Source: Methanoregula sp. UBA471
GTDB lineage: Archaea; Halobacteriota; Methanomicrobia; Methanomicrobiales; Methanospirillaceae
Length of the DNA stretch: 28,819 nt
Direction of reading: 5' to 3'
Assembly (NCBI GenBank): GCA_002495065.1
Contig: DADT01000063.1
Span: 118,797 to 147,615 of the forward strand
The translations under genes and the position numbers were made by a program. The notes under the pieces are model-generated. The model ran no database searches. It was not told the DNA's origin and worked only from the letters and a program-made list of their open reading frames with translations. Below are positions 1 to 7,578 of this stretch, in pieces. The stretch's first letter is position 1. Each line of letters opens with the position of its first letter.

Positions 1-583
1 TCATCATCTGCTTGTAGAGCTGCGGACTCTGGTTGAGAAACGCCTCCTTGTTAAAATAAGCAATAGGGAAGAGCTCGGTGCCACCTTCAGTTGCGGCCGC
101 AACGATTTTGGGAGTGGTGATGTTGATAAATCCTTCGTGGTGCAGGTACTGGTTAATCGCATGCATGACTGCACTGCGAATCTGGAAAACAGCAGCTACA
201 CGCGGTCTCCGTGCATCGAGAAAACGGGCATCGAGTCGTGTATCGAGGTCGGCAGGGACCTTCTCCACAACATCAAGCGGCAAGGGACTTTCTGCCATGC
301 TTATGATCTCGAATGAATCTGGCACGAGCTCGCGACCACCCGGTGCTTTGTCAATAGCCTTGACAATTCCTGATACCCGGACGACCGATTCGCGGGAAAC
401 CTGTTTTATCGCAGTCAGTACTGCTTCCGACGCCCTCTTTTTTGGGATGGTTACCTGGATGATACCGGTCCTGTCGCGGATCAGGAAGAAGGCGAGGCCT
501 CCGAGATCCCGAATCTCGTGGACCCAGCCGCAGACTTCTGCATGGCCACTTGCAGGCGTAACTGATTGTATGGGTATGCGCAT
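1..583 (-). CDS. aspS: Aspartyl-tRNA synthetase, N-terminal part (gene continues past the window start)
   Basis: This cytoplasmic class II synthetase charges tRNA-Asp with aspartate. About 194 residues are present. The first ~100 form the OB-fold anticodon-binding domain, with WVHEIRDLGG at residues 20-29 followed by the IRDRTGIIQV strand. The catalytic domain then begins, with a motif 1 region near TPKIVAAATEGG and the AspRS signature ELFPI...YF..AFLNQSPQLYKQ at the window edge. The start is the ATG at 583-581, preceded by AGGAT. The C-terminal half lies outside the window. The histidine in WVHEIRD occupies the place linked in archaeal AspRS to relaxed tRNA specificity, so the enzyme may also charge tRNA-Asn for amidation by GatCAB. 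That is inference and depends on whether the genome has asnS. The next gene, also minus-strand, ends about 285 bp upstream, so aspS probably has its own promoter. Confidence 0.93.
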   Translation of the reverse strand, partial: MRIPIQSVTPASGHAEVCGWVHEIRDLGGLAFFLIRDRTGIIQVTIPKKRASEAVLTAIKQVSRESVVRVSGIVKAIDKAPGGRELVPDSFEIISMAESPLPLDVVEKVPADLDTRLDARFLDARRPRVAAVFQIRSAVMHAINQYLHHEGFINITTPKIVAAATEGGTELFPIAYFNKEAFLNQSPQLYKQMM

Positions 584-868
584 GATGAAATCCTATACCT
601 ATGGGGCGCAGGGGCTAATGGATTTTATGGGAATACTGGTTTCCTGGCAGGATCCCCCCACGCGTGAAAACCTGATGTTTTGTCACAGAAGATAAAAAAA
701 TCGTAACTTTGGAACATGGGGATACGGAAAAAACGCAGGATTTCACAGCTTTTTCAGTACGCCGCATCCGTTTCCAGATACGTTCAGGAAAATTTTTTCA
801 GGGCAATTGAGCATCAGAAAGGAAATCTCAATTTTCCTGCATCATGAATGACTTTTTTTCCTTGTTTC

Positions 869-1492
869 TCAGGAACCAGACCGGATAAGAAAATACAGGC
901 CAACCGGAATTACAATATATACAATCAGAGATACCGGTGGGTTGACAAAGGAAACGATTACCGCTACGAGAGCAGCACAAGGAATCAACATGGATCGAAG
1001 ATAATGTGACTGCAGAAAATTCCTGTCAGTTTCGGGATCACACAGGTGCACGGATTTTGAAATGTACGAGATCTGGTACGCGAAGAAGAGCCCGACAATC
1101 AGAATGCTGGTATGGAATAACAGGACGGCAATCTGGACTTCAGGATAATCCCCGGCTACATCAGTAGAGAAGGGTATGAAGACAATAGAAATAAGGAGAA
1201 AGATGTTGATCCAGAGCAAACGGGAATCAACTGAGCGGACGAAATGGAAATGGCGGTGATGGTTCAGCCAGAAGGTCGCAAGAATCAAAAAAGCGATAAT
1301 AAAAATAAAAATCTCCGGAAAAAGATCGAAAACCATGCCCGGGAGGATGGCCTGCGCCTGGGACCCAGTAGGTTTGGGCGGAGTAATGCCCAGTACAAGG
1401 AGGGTCATTGCGATCGCAAATATGCCATCAACCATCGTCTCCAGCCGGATTTTTGATATATGGTATTCCATCCCTTCTGATAATCTGCTCAT
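869..1492 (-). CDS. TMEM175-family (DUF1211) six-helix membrane protein, putative K+ channel
   Basis: This 207-residue protein has six hydrophobic segments at roughly residues 20-37, 54-75, 90-108, 121-141, 165-183 and 188-204, the layout of single-repeat prokaryotic TMEM175 (DUF1211). The family forms tetrameric potassium-selective channels in the cytoplasmic membrane. Recognisable pieces are the helix 1 signature R...DGIFAIAMTLLVL, FWLNHHRHFHFV between helices 2 and 3, and LLWIN...IPFST on helix 3. The hallmark R..FSDG is altered here to RLETMVDG: the Asp and Gly remain but Phe-Ser is replaced by Met-Val. The start at 1492 has AAAGG upstream; a second Met at residue 8 has no usable spacing to a ribosome site. 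The gene stands alone, divergent from the flavoprotein gene at 2070. Family assignment is fairly sure; ion selectivity is not known. Confidence 0.8.
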   Translation of the reverse strand: MSRLSEGMEYHISKIRLETMVDGIFAIAMTLLVLGITPPKPTGSQAQAILPGMVFDLFPEIFIFIIAFLILATFWLNHHRHFHFVRSVDSRLLWINIFLLISIVFIPFSTDVAGDYPEVQIAVLLFHTSILIVGLFFAYQISYISKSVHLCDPETDRNFLQSHYLRSMLIPCAALVAVIVSFVNPPVSLIVYIVIPVGLYFLIRSGS

Positions 1493-2069
1493 AATCAGTC
1501 ATACCTTTATCCGGATCGAAGATATCGGTTTTCCCCGGTGTATATGAAAAATGAAGTAAAATTTGCTCTGTAGAATACCTCATCATCCCTAAGATTCCCG
1601 GTGAGAATGCAAACACATCTCCCTGCCGGTACCGCCGTGTCCCAAACCACATCCCCTCTCGCTTTCGGTCTTCGTAACATTACTATATTCTTCTCAACCG
1701 TTCCCGTCGGGCATCGTTGAGTAATTCCGGCCCGGTTCCGCATTTTTCCGAATAATGACCTCTAAAATTCGGGGGGCTGGGGAAATAAGGTACAACAGGG
1801 CTCGTAGCAGGCTCCGGTGTAACAGAATTCCCCTAGAGTATTTTGACGGTAAAAACCGCCCCCTCTGACGAAAACATCCGGCCTGGTCTTCGGGAAGATC
1901 ATTCTATAAAAACAAGATTTTACAGAGCAGAAAATTTCACTTTTTAAGAAATTTCAGATTGCATTTTTTATTCACTGTGCACTGAGACGGGAAACGGTCC
2001 CGGCAAAGATTTCTCCTCGTACACATCTTTATACTCCGATAATAAAAATCACTACATGGAGATGAATTC
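1493..2069. other. Gene-free intergenic region between divergent genes
   Basis: These 577 bases separate the TMEM175-like gene (minus) from the flavoprotein gene (plus). Small open frames on the minus strand resemble no family I know and have no convincing ribosome sites. The right end holds the promoter of the flavoprotein gene. The stretch around 1640-1745, read on the minus strand, shows a faint likeness to the 3' end of the dispersed repeat found at 13518 and 22920, too weak to call. I see no RNA gene. Confidence 0.5.
2027..2034 (+). promoter_or_regulatory. Probable TATA box of the iron-sulfur flavoprotein gene
   Basis: CTTTATAC lies about 26 bases before 2056, so transcription should start only some 14 bases before the ATG at 2070. 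That short leader would carry the ribosome site GGAGATG at 2058-2064. The call rests on archaeal promoter geometry alone. Confidence 0.45.
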
Positions 2070-2738
2070 ATGAAAATTATTGGCATCAATGCAAGCCCGA
2101 AAATCGAGAAAAGCCAGACGCGACGGCTCGTTATGGGTGTACTTGAGGGAGCACGGCAGACCGGGGCAGATGTAACATTTGTGGACGTCTGCAGCCTTGA
2201 AATAAAGTACTGTACTGCGTGCGGTACCTGTTATGCCAAAGGTGAGTGCATCCACGATGACGATTTTCTGGTAATTCTGGAGAAGATGCTGGATGCAGAC
2301 GGTATTGTCTGGGGCTCGCCAAATTATATCAATTCGGTGACTGCCCAGCTCAAAACCCTTCTTGACAGGATGGCAGATTCGATCCATTGCCAGTCGTTTA
2401 CCGGGAAATACGGTTGTGCCGTCTCCACTGCAGGAGGTTCAATGGCAGAGGAGGTTGCGGACTATATGAACGAAACTATGCGTAATCTTGGTGCGACGAC
2501 GGTTGGAAAGGTAGCGGTATTGCTCGGTGCTGATCCAAACGCAATAGTCCCTGCGGAAAAGCAGGCAAAAGAGCTGGGCAGGAAACTGGCAGATGCAATC
2601 CGGACGCAGTGGAAGGATCCGGCACAGGATAAATACCATAAAGAACGCAGGGAGTATTTTAAGCGCCTTGTGATGTTCAACAAGGATCTTTGGAAACACG
2701 AGTACGATTACTGGAAGGCGACAGGTGAATTGAAATAA
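2070..2738 (+). CDS. Iron-sulfur flavoprotein, Isf family (NADPH-dependent FMN reductase fold)
   Basis: This 222-residue cytoplasmic flavodoxin-fold protein starts with MKIIGINASPK, the FMN phosphate loop of this superfamily. Residues 48-60 hold C48-x2-C51-x2-C54-x5-C60, the compact cysteine motif typical of archaeal iron-sulfur flavoproteins, which binds a [4Fe-4S] cluster. The GSPNYINSVTAQLKTLLDR stretch near residue 95 is the second flavin-contact region, and STAGGS follows. Known Isf proteins pass electrons between ferredoxin and acceptors and have been linked to handling O2 or H2O2 in methanogens. The Lys/Tyr-rich tail (residues ~185-222) is common in larger members. The ATG at 2070 has the ribosome site GGAGATG six bases upstream. 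The gene stands alone with its own promoter. Family assignment is strong; the redox partner is unknown. Confidence 0.88.
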   Translation: MKIIGINASPKIEKSQTRRLVMGVLEGARQTGADVTFVDVCSLEIKYCTACGTCYAKGECIHDDDFLVILEKMLDADGIVWGSPNYINSVTAQLKTLLDRMADSIHCQSFTGKYGCAVSTAGGSMAEEVADYMNETMRNLGATTVGKVAVLLGADPNAIVPAEKQAKELGRKLADAIRTQWKDPAQDKYHKERREYFKRLVMFNKDLWKHEYDYWKATGELK

Positions 2739-2866
2739 TCTTTTTGAAAATTTTCCCGCCAGATTTCGATACCAATAATTTCCATTAATGATTTTCTTTC
2801 ATATCATGGTAAATTCATTCGCTATTTCAAATTAACTTTTTATGAAGTCCACCCATTCTGGCTGGA

Positions 2867-4072
2867 TCACTCCATACGGATCTCGTATCCGGCATCCGCC
2901 AGTACATTTTTGATTGCGCTGATATGGTCCCAGCCCCGTGTTTCGAGTTCAATGGTAACCCTCGTCATCAGTACCGGGATATCGCTTCCTCCCTGCAGGT
3001 GATGGATGTGCAGAATATTGCCCTTTTCCTGTGCAATGGTGGTGAGAATCCGGGCAAGAGTGCCAGGCTGGTCATCAAGCAATAGCGAAAAGCGCATGAG
3101 GCGACCCTGGCGGGCGAGCGATTGTCGGATGATTCGGAAGAGCAGGGCACTTTCAACATTTCCCCCGCTGATAACAAGAACAACGTTGCTGCCTGAAGGC
3201 ACATCGATAGAATTATTCATGAGAGCAGCGAGAGGCACAGCACCGGCACCCTCAGCAATTACGTGCTTGCGTTCAAGCAGCAACAGCATCGCATCGGCAA
3301 TGTCCTCTTCAGAGGCAAGAACGTGTCGATCGACGTATCGTTGTATGAGGGGCAGTGTCAGAATTCCGGTCTCTGCGACCCGGATACCGTCAGCGATTGT
3401 TTTTCCCGCCATCACCCTGCACGGAGATCCGTGACGGAGAGACTCACCGGCAGACGGGCATACTCCTGCCTGAGCTCCGATGATGGTAATTTCCGGCTTT
3501 ATTGCCTTTGCCGCGGTTGCAATACCTGCAATCAGACCGCCCCCGCCTACCGGCACAACAATCAAATCAGTCGCTGGCAGGTCATGGAGGATCTCGAGCG
3601 CAATCGTTCCCTGCCCGGCAATTACAGCCTCATCGTCATACGGGTGAATGAAAATATTACCTTTGCCTGCAATCTCCCTAGCCTTCTCAATGCTCTCTTC
3701 CAGGGTCTGCCCATGAATGATTACCTCAGCCCCGTAACTCCGCGTGGCTTCCTGCTTGGTAATTGCGGACCATTCCGGCATTACAATAGTCGCGGGAATG
3801 CCAGCAGAATGTGCCGCGACTGCTACGCCCTGAGCATGATTCCCGGCCGAAGCAGCGACTACACCGAGTTCTCCGGTTTTATCGGGATAAGAAAGGATCT
3901 TGTTCGTAGCCCCGCGAACTTTGAATGATCCTGCTTTCTGAAGCGTTTCGAGTTTCAGATAGACATTTGCTCCGGTCATTTCGGAAATCGTAGGTGAATG
4001 CACGACAGGGGTGCGGATGATATGAGAAAAAATCCTTGATTCAGCAGCCTGGATATCTGCAAGCGAGACCAT
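2867..4072 (-). CDS. ilvA: Threonine ammonia-lyase (threonine dehydratase) with C-terminal ACT domain
   Basis: This PLP enzyme deaminates L-threonine to 2-oxobutanoate and ammonia, the entry step of isoleucine synthesis or of threonine breakdown. The 401 residues hold a fold-type II PLP domain to about residue 310. The Schiff-base lysine is K51 in GSFKVRGA, SAGNHAQGVA binds the substrate carboxylate, and the PVGGGGLIAG loop cradles the PLP phosphate. The last ~75 residues (MRFSLLLDDQPGTLARIL onward) are one ACT domain, probably for allosteric control. A single ACT and this length match the compact TdcB/IlvA type rather than the longer bacterial IlvA. The start codon is the ATG at 4072. Many methanogens also make 2-oxobutanoate by the citramalate route, so the role could be catabolic. 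It is monocistronic; the next gene on this strand ends about 140 bases upstream. Confidence 0.9.
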   Translation of the reverse strand: MVSLADIQAAESRIFSHIIRTPVVHSPTISEMTGANVYLKLETLQKAGSFKVRGATNKILSYPDKTGELGVVAASAGNHAQGVAVAAHSAGIPATIVMPEWSAITKQEATRSYGAEVIIHGQTLEESIEKAREIAGKGNIFIHPYDDEAVIAGQGTIALEILHDLPATDLIVVPVGGGGLIAGIATAAKAIKPEITIIGAQAGVCPSAGESLRHGSPCRVMAGKTIADGIRVAETGILTLPLIQRYVDRHVLASEEDIADAMLLLLERKHVIAEGAGAVPLAALMNNSIDVPSGSNVVLVISGGNVESALLFRIIRQSLARQGRLMRFSLLLDDQPGTLARILTTIAQEKGNILHIHHLQGGSDIPVLMTRVTIELETRGWDHISAIKNVLADAGYEIRME

Positions 4073-4211
4073 GCATATGAGAAATATATCCAGGAAGTTA
4101 AGATGGTTGCGCTTGAAGAATAATTTTGATAATTTGCGGTTCGTTCACAATAACCAACGATAATCCATCTTTGAAACGGATTCACTGGGAGCGGTAAGCC
4201 ATAAAAAAGTA

Positions 4212-5411
4212 TTATTGAGCTTTCCGCTTCTTGATCATCTCAAGTGCTTCGAATGCTTCCCGTCTCACAGCAACATTCTGATCGGCGAGGAGGCCGGTCA
4301 GGTGGTCAACTGCTTTCTGGTCGCCGATCTCACCAAGAAGGAGGGCCGCCCGCTTCCGCACATCGCTCTGATCGTCTTTTAAGACCATGATGAGTGGAGT
4401 AGTCGCAGGCTGGCCAAGCATCCAGAGGGCTTCCATGGCGCTGGTTCTCTTCATTACGTCACCCTCGCGGAAGGCCTGCATAAGTGGGGCGATTGCAGGG
4501 ACTCCCAGAGCAGCAAGAGCTTTAACGGCTTCAATCCGGACTGACCGTTCGGGGTCATCAAGGACATCCATTATGGTGGGAATTGCCCGTGTATTTCCTA
4601 TCTGGCCCAGCACTTCTACTGAACCTTTACGGATCGCCGGGGTCTGATCACCAAGCGTGTTAATCAGTATCTCTACCGCGGGTTCGCCTATCGTAACCAG
4701 TGCGAGGGTTGCCCTTCTGCGGATATCATCATTTGGATCAGTGAGTGCCCGGATGAGGGGAAGTATCGATGGTTCGCCAAGGGAGCAGAGAGTTGCCATG
4801 ACTGCCATTCGGACAGACTCCTTTGCATCGTTGAGTGTTTCAATGAGTGGGCCGACTGCCTTTGGATCCCCGATGCGGCCGAGAGCTACTGCGCTTTCCT
4901 GGCGCACTCCCGCATCTGGGTCTTTCAGGGATTCCAGGAGACCGGGAACAGCCCTCGCCTCGCACATGACCCCGAGTGCCTGAACGGCACCTCTCCGGAT
5001 ATACTGGTGGTTGTGTTTAAGTGCCTGGATCAGGGGATCTGCTGCTGGCTCGCCAATTAATTGGAGTGCCCGCACAATCTCCTGACGCACATCCTCACCC
5101 TTTTCCTGAAAAGCTGCAATCAACGGTCCGACAGCCGGAGCGCCTATTTTACCAAGGGTGTCAGCAGATCCACGCCTGATAATCCAGTACTCGTCCTTGA
5201 GTCCGCTGATAAGAGGTCCAATGAATGGCTCACCAAGATCTCCAACCGATCGTACCGCACTCCATCGGGTATCGAGATCACCCTCACTCAGTGCCATAAG
5301 AAAGTTGTCATAATGCGCCGTCTGTTCAAGGATGCGCACTTCCTCCCATTCCTCCTCCCCGTCAGCTTTCCCCGATTTAAACAGGTTAAGGAATTTTTTT
5401 GTAATACCCAT
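4212..5411 (-). CDS. HEAT-repeat protein (PBS lyase HEAT-like)
   Basis: After a short charged N-terminus (~45 residues), this 399-residue protein consists of tandem units of about 31 residues. I count eleven full repeats and a final partial one. The consensus is roughly D..VR..A..ALG.IG.P.AV.PLI..L, that is, paired helices with a conserved Arg early in helix A and Pro-Leu-Ile in helix B. Such PBS-lyase HEAT-like arrays form curved scaffolds for protein binding, and no catalytic residues are evident. There is no signal peptide or membrane segment, so it is probably cytoplasmic. The start is ATG at 5411 with a weak GGGAAG upstream. Methanomicrobiales genomes carry many such proteins, mostly with no known partner, and the neighbours give no clue here. 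Confidence 0.85.
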   Translation of the reverse strand: MGITKKFLNLFKSGKADGEEEWEEVRILEQTAHYDNFLMALSEGDLDTRWSAVRSVGDLGEPFIGPLISGLKDEYWIIRRGSADTLGKIGAPAVGPLIAAFQEKGEDVRQEIVRALQLIGEPAADPLIQALKHNHQYIRRGAVQALGVMCEARAVPGLLESLKDPDAGVRQESAVALGRIGDPKAVGPLIETLNDAKESVRMAVMATLCSLGEPSILPLIRALTDPNDDIRRRATLALVTIGEPAVEILINTLGDQTPAIRKGSVEVLGQIGNTRAIPTIMDVLDDPERSVRIEAVKALAALGVPAIAPLMQAFREGDVMKRTSAMEALWMLGQPATTPLIMVLKDDQSDVRKRAALLLGEIGDQKAVDHLTGLLADQNVAVRREAFEALEMIKKRKAQ

Positions 5412-5616
5412 ATAACTTCCCGGACGAATATTAGTACAAAATCCTTCAAATAGGTATCGGATGTATGAGACGGGTTTTTATCCCCCCTTGAGATAATTTA
5501 ACCGTTTTTTAGACCGTTTTGCGCGTTTTTATAAAAAATTTTTGGGGATATGAAACGGGAGAGGATTTTCCATCAGTGCGTTCGTTTGAATCTTTTTTTT
5601 TACTGCCTCGTGTTAT

Positions 5617-5632
5617 TTTAAGAAAAAAATCA
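5617..5632 (-). terminator. T-rich tract downstream of the PEGA lipoprotein gene
   Basis: Read on the minus strand this is GATTTTTTTCTT, about 35 bases past the lipoprotein stop codon. Archaeal RNA polymerase often stops on such runs without a strong hairpin. No other gene on this strand would use it. Confidence 0.35.
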
Positions 5633-5663
5633 GGTAAGTGTTAGATTGTTATTATCAATTGAA

Positions 5664-6563
5664 TCACAGGGGTCTGACGGTGAATTGGGTTGTGCTTGAT
5701 CCTGTTTGTGGAATATCATACACATAAGCTGTATAGAGCCCCGTTGGCATTGCTGAATCGAGCGTATACCGGAAGCTCCAGGTTTTTTCTGCCGTTACTG
5801 ATACCGACCCAAGCTCGACACCGCCGGAGAATCGTTCAGGCCCGAATAAAACGAGCCGGACACTCTGGGCACCCGAGGTGCACCTGCCAGACAGTACAAG
5901 GGAATCTCCCCTGACAGCTGAATAGGTGTTCGCAGATATGGAAACCTCTCCGCCGCCGATGACAGAGAATTCAACCCTGTCGGATGCGGTTTTCCGCCCG
6001 TCTTCCGCCACTAGTGTATATTTGCCAGACTGGACTGAATATCCCGGAGTCCATGTATAACTCCACGTACTGGCGGGATTGGGCTTCTGTGGTTCGAGAG
6101 AGATACCCTGTGCGTAATATCCAGGTCCGTAGAGTGTTAATAATACTCTGCTGCAATCGGTGCATGTACCCGAAAATACATTTTTTTCACCGATTATCAT
6201 CAGGTTAGTACCCGCCCTGACTGTCACTTGTGATGAAGGAACGGTAGTGGTTACATTCTGACCCCCTGGCGTAACCTGCTGAGATTCCAAGGCTGCGAAA
6301 AAATTAGATATACCTGGCGTGACGGTAATAACGGACGTCCAACTCTTATAGCCGGAAAAACGGTATTCAAGGGTATGGTTCCCGGGCTCTACGTTAGCAA
6401 TGGAAGTAGGCGTACTTCCCCGAAACTGACCATCGAGATACACTTCAGCACCGGAAGGTGACGAGGTAATCTGGAGGGTACCTTTCCCAGAGCTCTCATC
6501 TGACAAGCATCCGGATATCAAAACGCATAATATCAGGATTGGTAAGACAATCTTCCGGTTCAT
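5664..6563 (-). CDS. PEGA-domain lipoprotein with two repeated beta-sandwich domains
   Basis: The start chosen is the ATG at 6563, 23 codons inside the longest open frame. It follows GTGGAG with six-base spacing and gives a clean signal peptide: MNRK, a hydrophobic core, then the lipobox ISGC with Cys19. The mature protein is probably anchored to the outer face of the membrane. Residues ~28-75 are a PEGA domain (SSPSGAEVYLDGQFRGSTP, then VEPGNHTLEYRFSGY), a surface beta-domain common in methanogens. Two related domains of about 75-80 residues follow. Each begins with a G....SG.C pattern, has LLTLYGP or LVLFGP in the middle, W.Y or W.F.Y later, and ends near a Tyr-rich G.Y...V strand; they look like DUF3821-type S-layer-associated modules. 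It lies 65 bases after cofD but has its own TATA box. The ligand or role is unknown. Confidence 0.75.
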   Translation of the reverse strand: MNRKIVLPILILCVLISGCLSDESSGKGTLQITSSPSGAEVYLDGQFRGSTPTSIANVEPGNHTLEYRFSGYKSWTSVITVTPGISNFFAALESQQVTPGGQNVTTTVPSSQVTVRAGTNLMIIGEKNVFSGTCTDCSRVLLTLYGPGYYAQGISLEPQKPNPASTWSYTWTPGYSVQSGKYTLVAEDGRKTASDRVEFSVIGGGEVSISANTYSAVRGDSLVLSGRCTSGAQSVRLVLFGPERFSGGVELGSVSVTAEKTWSFRYTLDSAMPTGLYTAYVYDIPQTGSSTTQFTVRPL

Positions 6564-6590
6564 ACATTTCTCCACGATAACCTTATTTCG

Positions 6591-6604
6591 CTGTATTATA
6601 TAGG
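6591..6604 (-). promoter_or_regulatory. Probable TATA box of the PEGA lipoprotein gene
   Basis: On the minus strand this reads CCTATATAATACAG, a good archaeal TATA element. It predicts a start of transcription near 6572, about ten bases before the ATG at 6563 and just at the GTGGAG ribosome site. It separates this gene from cofD. Confidence 0.5.
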
Positions 6605-6628
6605 TTTGCACCCGGGCCTTAAAGAGGA

Positions 6629-7531
6629 TCAACCCCGTTTTGCGAGGATGAGGATCTCATTTGCAAGGGCTATGCTCTTTTCTTCGCTTATCATCAGTGT
6701 GTCAAACCTGACAGAGTTGTCAACCCTGACGGGATCGCGGATATCCTGAACAAAGATATCGGTAATCCCTTCATAACAATCGAGAGTCCCCTGTGAGCTT
6801 GGTTCAAATCCCGCTGCCTGCATGAGGGCGCCGGCAGGACCGCTGATCGGGGAATTGCCAAGGAAAGGACTTACGGTTATTACCAGTTTATCCCGTATGG
6901 CCCGTCTCATTCCTTCACATGCCAGAATCGGGGAGATGCTGGTGATCGGATTGGACGGCCCGATCACAACAGCGGTGCTTGCTTCAATCACAGCGATCCC
7001 CTCTTCGGTTGCCACGGGAGGAGTCTTATAATTCATAACAACCTGCTCGATCTCGATCCTCCCTTTTGCACGTACCCAGTATTCCTGGAAATGGATGAGA
7101 CCGAGCGCGGTTTTCACTTGTGTTGTCACCTCGGTATCCGTCATCGGGAGCACATTTTCCCGGACACCGAACCGGTCACAGAGAATTTTCGTTGCATTGG
7201 TGAGGCGCATTCCGTTCCTCATCATCTCACCACGGGCGATATGTACCGCCCGGTCCTTATCACCGATTGCGATGAATTCATCCATGCCAAGACGGGTAAT
7301 CTCGTCATGGGTTGTAAATGAGTCATTCCTGACTCCCCACCACGTATCCGTGTTCAGGATTCCGGCAAACAGGTACATGACCGTGTCCAGATCCGGTGAG
7401 ATATGATTTCCTGATATCCATATATCCTCGGCAGTGTTCACGATGACAGATATTTCATGCCGGTCCATCACCTTCTGCATACCCCGCAGGAGCTTGGGTG
7501 TGCCGGTCCCGCCAGAAAGGAATGTAATCAT
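6629..7531 (-). CDS. cofD: 2-phospho-L-lactate transferase (coenzyme F420 biosynthesis)
   Basis: CofD joins the phospholactate (or phosphoenolpyruvate-derived) moiety of its diphosphoguanosine donor to the deazaflavin Fo to give F420-0, the core of the hydride carrier used in methanogenesis. The 300-residue length is normal for the family. Signatures include the N-terminal SGGTGTPKLLRGM, VNTAEDIWISGNHISPD (donor and Mg2+ site with Asp residues), DTWWGV, GDKDRAVHI, and the late GPSNPITSI and SPFLGNSPISGPAG motifs. The ATG at 7531 has no ribosome site, and a TATA box about 25 bases upstream suggests a leaderless mRNA. The other cof genes are not in this window. Confidence 0.96.
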   Translation of the reverse strand: MITFLSGGTGTPKLLRGMQKVMDRHEISVIVNTAEDIWISGNHISPDLDTVMYLFAGILNTDTWWGVRNDSFTTHDEITRLGMDEFIAIGDKDRAVHIARGEMMRNGMRLTNATKILCDRFGVRENVLPMTDTEVTTQVKTALGLIHFQEYWVRAKGRIEIEQVVMNYKTPPVATEEGIAVIEASTAVVIGPSNPITSISPILACEGMRRAIRDKLVITVSPFLGNSPISGPAGALMQAAGFEPSSQGTLDCYEGITDIFVQDIRDPVRVDNSVRFDTLMISEEKSIALANEILILAKRG

Positions 7532-7551
7532 TACTCAATACTTTTATGCGA

Positions 7552-7560
7552 TGTATATGA
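7552..7560. promoter_or_regulatory. Shared TATA element between divergent cofD and HD-domain gene
   Basis: TGTATATGA (TCATATACA on the other strand) lies in the middle of the 47-base gap. Its centre is about 25 bases from the cofD ATG at 7531 and about 23-25 from the GTG at 7579. Neither start has a Shine-Dalgarno match. The geometry suits two leaderless transcripts fired from one nearly symmetric element. This is inference from position only. Confidence 0.4.
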
Positions 7561-7578
7561 AGATTCTTTAGTGAATCC

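Noticed and set aside
78..695. Long plus-strand open frame over the aspS region
   Set aside because: It is the opposite-strand shadow of aspS, whose minus-strand translation matches AspRS clearly; the plus frame is low in recognisable content.
1640..1745. Possible third, minus-strand copy of the dispersed repeat
   Set aside because: Only GTTGAGAA.AATAT and a few scattered blocks agree with copy 2; this could arise by chance and needs a real alignment.
6791..6806. tRNA T-loop-like GGTTCAAATCCC
   Set aside because: The flanking bases do not form the T stem or an acceptor stem, and the stretch codes for conserved cofD sequence.
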